Positions 60,315-64,000 of a stretch of DNA of 64,000 nt are shown piece after piece (position 1 is the first letter of the stretch; each line of letters begins with the position of its first letter). The notes beneath the pieces were generated by a model, which saw nothing but the letters and a program-made list of their open reading frames with translations, ran no database searches and had not been told where the DNA came from. The DNA comes from Saprospiraceae bacterium (GTDB taxonomy: Bacteria > Bacteroidota > Bacteroidia > Chitinophagales > Saprospiraceae), in assembly GCA_022841745.1 (NCBI GenBank), contig JALHQW010000004.1, positions 93,874 through 157,873 on the forward strand, given 5' to 3'. The translations under genes were made by a program, and so were the position numbers.

Positions 60315-63300
60315 ATGAAAAGACTCATTATTCTCCTTCTCGTCATGATGAAGTTGTCGGTGCTTTCAACGGCGGCCAACCCCAGTTGCGCAGCGCTGAC
60401 AGGCAACACAGCAGAACTTGGCAACATGCCCCCCGTAGCTGATGCTGGTGCCGACCAAGCCCTGGATTGCTTCATAACCGCTTTATTCCTCAATGGTACC
60501 GCCTCCACCCAAGGTGGGGTCAGTTATAGTTGGACGACCCAAGATGGCCATATCGTTGAAGGCGAAACCACGGCAACCCCACTCGTGGATGCCGCTGGCA
60601 CTTACACGCTCACGGTGACCGACCTCGCCGATGGCAGTACAGCTTCGGATGAGGTGGTGGTCATCCAATCAGAACCAATCACCATCCAGACCATTGATTT
60701 ACAACATGTAAGCTGCCACAGCACAGCCACAGGTTCGGCCACCGTGCAAGGGGCGGGCGGCTCAGGTGTTTATAACTATACCTGGTCGAGTGGCAGCCTG
60801 ACGGCAACGGCCACTGGCCTGGTAGCTGGGAGCTATACCGTGACTGTGTCGGACAACAATGGTTGTTTGGCAACCAGTTCCGTCATCGTAAATCAGCCGG
60901 CCCCGCTCGCTGCAAACGCCTCCACCACTCCCCAAAGCCTTCAAGGCATGAACGACGGCACTGCCACGGCCAACCCCACTGGCGGAACTGCCCCGTATTC
61001 CTATGCTTGGAACAACCTGCAAACGACCCAGACCATCTCAGGCCTTCCCCCTGGCGCTTATACCCTGACGATCACCGATGGAAAAGGCTGTACCTTCACT
61101 GAAGCAGCTAATGTGAACAGGTTCAACTGCGCACTAACGGGCACCATCACCATCAACCAGGTTTCCTGCTTTGGTGGGGCCGATGGCAGTTTTTCCGTTC
61201 AGTTGAACAATGCCGTTCCACCTATTATCTACAACCTGCCCGGCAGCAATACTGCAGTAGCTGACAGCCTTGCTGCTGGCACTTACACCGCCTTGGCAAG
61301 GGACACAACCTGCTCGCTACTTTTTACGGTAACACTAACCCAGCCTACCCAGGTCAGTGTCGCCGAACTGTTCCACCAAGATGTACTATGCCCAACGGAC
61401 ACCAATGGCAGTGTGACAATAGCGCCCAACGGTGGCGTTCAGCCATACCAATATCTCTGGTCGAATGGCAGCACGGAAACCACTGCCAGCGGATTGGGCG
61501 TGGGCGAGCACACCGTCACCCTCACCGATGCCAAAGGTTGTAGCAAAACATTGACCTCAACCATCATTCCCACGGATGCCCAACCACCCTCGCTGGTGAT
61601 TGTGGATGCGCTTACGGTAGCTTTGGATGAAAACGGCTCGGCCACAGTGACGCCCGACCAATTCGATGATGGCAGCTTCGACAATTGCGGCATCGCCAAT
61701 TGGTCGGTAACGCCAAACACCTTCGACTGCTCTCAGTTGGGCCAACAGGTGGTGACCATCATGGCCACGGATGCCAACGGCAATTCCAGTGTTGCACAGA
61801 CCTCCGTTTTTGTGGTGGACAATATGGCGCCAGACATTACCTGCCGAAACAATGCGACCCTGAGCCTTTGCGACCCCGTTTTGGATTTCGCACCACCCGT
61901 TGCCACCGACAATTGCGCCATTGTGAATTCCCAATTGCTTCAAACCGAAGGCATGCCATCGGGTTCCTCCTTCCCATTGGGCGAGACCACCCAGCGTTTT
62001 ACCTATACCGATGCCGGTGGCAATGTGGCCACTTGCAGCTTCACGGTGACCGTAGTGAATGCACTCAGTGCAAGCCTGTTGGTTTCTGATGCAACCTGCA
62101 ACGGCGTTTGCAATGGTGCCGCCAGTTTAAGCCCAGCCAATGGCATAGGGCCATACAATGTACTTTGGAACAATGGCGCTACGGGCACCAGCATTGCGAA
62201 CCTATGCGCTGGCGACTTTATCGCCACGCTGACCGATGCGAGCGGCTGTGAGGTCGTGGTATCAGGACAGGTTACGGAACCAAGCCCCATCACGGTTGAA
62301 CTTGACAACATCGTCTCACCGTTTTGCGGAGCCGACTCAACGGGTCTTTTGTCCGTGGAGGTCAGTGGTGGTGTAGCGCCTTATGGCTACGATTGGGGAG
62401 GCCCGTCCGGCACCACCTCCATTGACAGCCTCAGCGCCGGCTCCTATACCTTGGTAGTCACGGACGCCAATGATTGCTCAACGTCCTTCACGCAAGTATT
62501 GACAGCTACTGACAATGAAATCCCACAGCTCCAATTGAACAACCTGATGGTCAGCCTTGACTCAAATGGCATGGCCCTGCTTTCCCCGCAGCAATACGAT
62601 GCTGGTAGCACCGACAATTGCAGCATTGAGGGCTGGAGCCTTATCCCGCCTTTTTTGGATTGTGGCGACCTTGGCACCGTGACCGTAGCCGCTACCGCTA
62701 CCGATGGCGCTGGCAATACGGCTACAGGCACATTTACCGTGACGGTGGTTGACAATATTGCCCCAACGCTGATTTGCCCCGCCAATATCACGGTCGGCAA
62801 TTGCAATTCGATGGTGAACTTCAGCCCACCGTTTTTATCCGACAATTGCACCGTTAATGCCGCTGCACTTGTACAGACAGGCGGCTTGTTTCCCGGTTCA
62901 ACCTTCCCGATGGGAACTACCACGCAATCATTCACGTACACGGATGCCTCCGGCAATTCGTCCACATGCAGCTTCACCATTACGGTCGGCACACCATTGG
63001 TAGTGCTTGGCACACCCATGAACATCACTTGCCCTGGCGCCTGTGATGGCAAGGTAACGCTCAATATTTCGGGCGGCCAGGCCCCTTACCAAGTGCAGTG
63101 GAACAACGGCGAGACTGGCACGACGCTGTCCAATCTTTGCCCCGGCACGGTCACCGCCACGGTCATTGACGCCTTCGGATGCGTTAGCACTTACACGGCA
63201 ACCGTCATACAACCGCCCGCATTGAGCATATCCCTCACTGGTGGCACACCTGACATCCATGACCAGGGTTTGGGCAGTCTCACCATCTCGGTGGTTGGCG

Positions 63301-63725
63301 GGGTGTCGCCCTACACCTTTGCGTGGACAAAGGATGGCAACCCGTTCTCCAATGAGCAGAACCTGACTGGCCTGAACGGCGGCACTTATATTCTTGTAGT
63401 GACCGACGCCAATGGCTGCACCAAGAGCAGTATTGACTTCATCGTCGAAAACCTGACGGGCACCAACGAGCCAGCCTGGGCAACCGAACTGCGCATCTTC
63501 CCGAACCCTGCCAGCACCCAGACGCTGCTAAGCCTCGGCAACTCCTTGCCAATGGACTGCGAACTGCACATCGTTGACCCATTGGGCAGGACCGTGTTCA
63601 GTGACAACCTACAAAAAGACGAAACGCAGCGCACGATTGACCTACGGGCACTGCCACCGGGCACTTATAACTTGCTGCTCCGCAATGGGCAAGAAATGGT
63701 CGTTCGGAGCCTAGTGGTACAGTAG
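60315..63725 (+). CDS. SprB/HYR-repeat adhesin with T9SS type A sorting domain
   Basis: The product is 1136 residues with signal peptide (LIILLLVMMKLSVLSTAA). Residues ~35-110 are PKD-like (AGADQALDC...GTYTLTVTD). They are followed by SprB-type repeats with the pattern C-x-G-x-x-x-G-x-A-x-x-x-x-x-GG-x-x-P-Y-x-Y-x-W (for example GGTAPYSYAWNN and GGVQPYQYLWSNGS). Two HYR domains carry VDNMAPDITCRNNATL and VDNIAPTLICPANITV, each with FTYTDAGGN or FTYTDASGN. Further SprB-like repeats (NGIGPYNVLWNNG, SGGQAPYQVQWNNGE) precede the type A sorting domain (LRIFPNPASTQ to VRSLVVQ). SprB-like proteins act in gliding and adhesion. A surface role is inferred. Confidence 0.9.
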   Translation: MKRLIILLLVMMKLSVLSTAANPSCAALTGNTAELGNMPPVADAGADQALDCFITALFLNGTASTQGGVSYSWTTQDGHIVEGETTATPLVDAAGTYTLTVTDLADGSTASDEVVVIQSEPITIQTIDLQHVSCHSTATGSATVQGAGGSGVYNYTWSSGSLTATATGLVAGSYTVTVSDNNGCLATSSVIVNQPAPLAANASTTPQSLQGMNDGTATANPTGGTAPYSYAWNNLQTTQTISGLPPGAYTLTITDGKGCTFTEAANVNRFNCALTGTITINQVSCFGGADGSFSVQLNNAVPPIIYNLPGSNTAVADSLAAGTYTALARDTTCSLLFTVTLTQPTQVSVAELFHQDVLCPTDTNGSVTIAPNGGVQPYQYLWSNGSTETTASGLGVGEHTVTLTDAKGCSKTLTSTIIPTDAQPPSLVIVDALTVALDENGSATVTPDQFDDGSFDNCGIANWSVTPNTFDCSQLGQQVVTIMATDANGNSSVAQTSVFVVDNMAPDITCRNNATLSLCDPVLDFAPPVATDNCAIVNSQLLQTEGMPSGSSFPLGETTQRFTYTDAGGNVATCSFTVTVVNALSASLLVSDATCNGVCNGAASLSPANGIGPYNVLWNNGATGTSIANLCAGDFIATLTDASGCEVVVSGQVTEPSPITVELDNIVSPFCGADSTGLLSVEVSGGVAPYGYDWGGPSGTTSIDSLSAGSYTLVVTDANDCSTSFTQVLTATDNEIPQLQLNNLMVSLDSNGMALLSPQQYDAGSTDNCSIEGWSLIPPFLDCGDLGTVTVAATATDGAGNTATGTFTVTVVDNIAPTLICPANITVGNCNSMVNFSPPFLSDNCTVNAAALVQTGGLFPGSTFPMGTTTQSFTYTDASGNSSTCSFTITVGTPLVVLGTPMNITCPGACDGKVTLNISGGQAPYQVQWNNGETGTTLSNLCPGTVTATVIDAFGCVSTYTATVIQPPALSISLTGGTPDIHDQGLGSLTISVVGGVSPYTFAWTKDGNPFSNEQNLTGLNGGTYILVVTDANGCTKSSIDFIVENLTGTNEPAWATELRIFPNPASTQTLLSLGNSLPMDCELHIVDPLGRTVFSDNLQKDETQRTIDLRALPPGTYNLLLRNGQEMVVRSLVVQ

Positions 63726-63805
63726 GTGAATGTGGACGCCAAATTATTGAAGTTTCTTTTTACAACGCAGTTATCCAATTTTGGCCAATTGGGGAGCGTG
63801 CTTGC

Positions 63806-63838
63806 AGTTAGGAGGTAACTTTGAGTTACCTCCTAACT
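63806..63838. terminator. perfect 15-bp stem-loop
   Basis: AGTTAGGAGGTAACT and AGTTACCTCCTAACT flank loop TTG, 80 bp after the adhesin stop. No long T-run follows, so it may be a processing or weak termination signal. Confidence 0.6.
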
Positions 63839-63904
63839 ATTGCCGGCATTCAAGTGCGTTTTAAAAAACAACTTCAATTATTTGGCTGACCCCTAAAAAA
63901 AGAC

Positions 63905-63943
63905 TCCTCTGCGGCTGGTGGCGAAGCCACCAGCCGCAGAGGA
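63905..63943. terminator. strong bidirectional terminator
   Basis: TCCTCTGCGGCTGGTGGC and GCCACCAGCCGCAGAGGA form a perfect 18-bp stem with loop GAA. A-tracts lie before it and T-tracts after it, so it should stop transcription from either side. No gene is visible after it to the end of the window. Confidence 0.85.
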
Positions 63944-64000
63944 TTTTTTTTTAGTGGAGGCGAAAATTTTGCTTGCCACAAATTTACGCGACACCGTCTA

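Overview
The window looks like a chromosomal segment of a Bacteroidota bacterium, most likely a Saprospirales/Lewinella-type member (the order is inference). The evidence is as follows. Seven secreted proteins carry PKD, SprB-like, HYR, FG-GAP or cohesin-like modules, and those with a visible C-terminus end in type IX secretion (T9SS) type A or type B sorting domains. The tyrosine recombinase has the N-terminal layout common in Bacteroidetes mobile elements. Start codons lack Shine-Dalgarno sequences, and a few upstream regions carry TTTG / TAnnTTTG promoter-like words. No rRNA, tRNA or CRISPR array was found.

Layout. 1-2.4 kb: the 3' part of a PKD/T9SS type B protein, a secreted endonuclease/exonuclease/phosphatase protein and a remnant of an MIT_C-like gene. 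2.6-7.1 kb: an unrecognised three-gene operon of a coiled-coil membrane protein, a second membrane protein and a vWA-like lipoprotein. 7.2-11.9 kb: a small mobile island on the minus strand (integrase, excisionase-like HTH protein, two VirE/BT4734-like proteins, one fused to DUF3987). 12.4-15.4 kb: a pRiA4b ORF-3-like protein and a helical protein of unknown function. 15.8-27.8 kb: a surface-protein cluster with two paralogous cohesin/SdrB proteins (one frameshifted) and a 2432-residue PKD giant with an eightfold tandem repeat. 28-38.5 kb: a PD40 protein, clpB, a KilA-N pseudogene followed by a duplicated clpB tail, and two large T9SS type A proteins. 38.8-44 kb: small housekeeping or accessory genes (EamA transporter, pyridoxamine-phosphate-oxidase-like, DinB, NIPSNAP, GNAT), a RhuM fragment and a HEPN protein. 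44.3-56.4 kb: an energy-conservation operon made of a very large pyruvate:ferredoxin oxidoreductase, rnfC-D-G-E-A, an NqrM-like small protein, a ferredoxin-NADP reductase and rnfB. 56.7-63.7 kb: a DUF6544-like protein, an SRPBCC protein, two small proteins and an SprB/HYR T9SS adhesin.

How the genes work together. The PFOR-Rnf-FNR block is the clearest pathway: PFOR makes reduced ferredoxin, and Rnf and FNR pass the electrons to NAD(P)+, Rnf with ion pumping. The surface proteins would leave the cell through a T9SS encoded elsewhere.

The most unusual non-genic feature is that many spacers hold self-complementary repeat structures. In several, a short oligomer is tandemly repeated and then repeated again as its reverse complement. 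Separately there are near-perfect or perfect long palindromes, one of them 70 bp with no loop inside the rnf operon. Related interspersed repeats also lie in frame inside at least one coding region.
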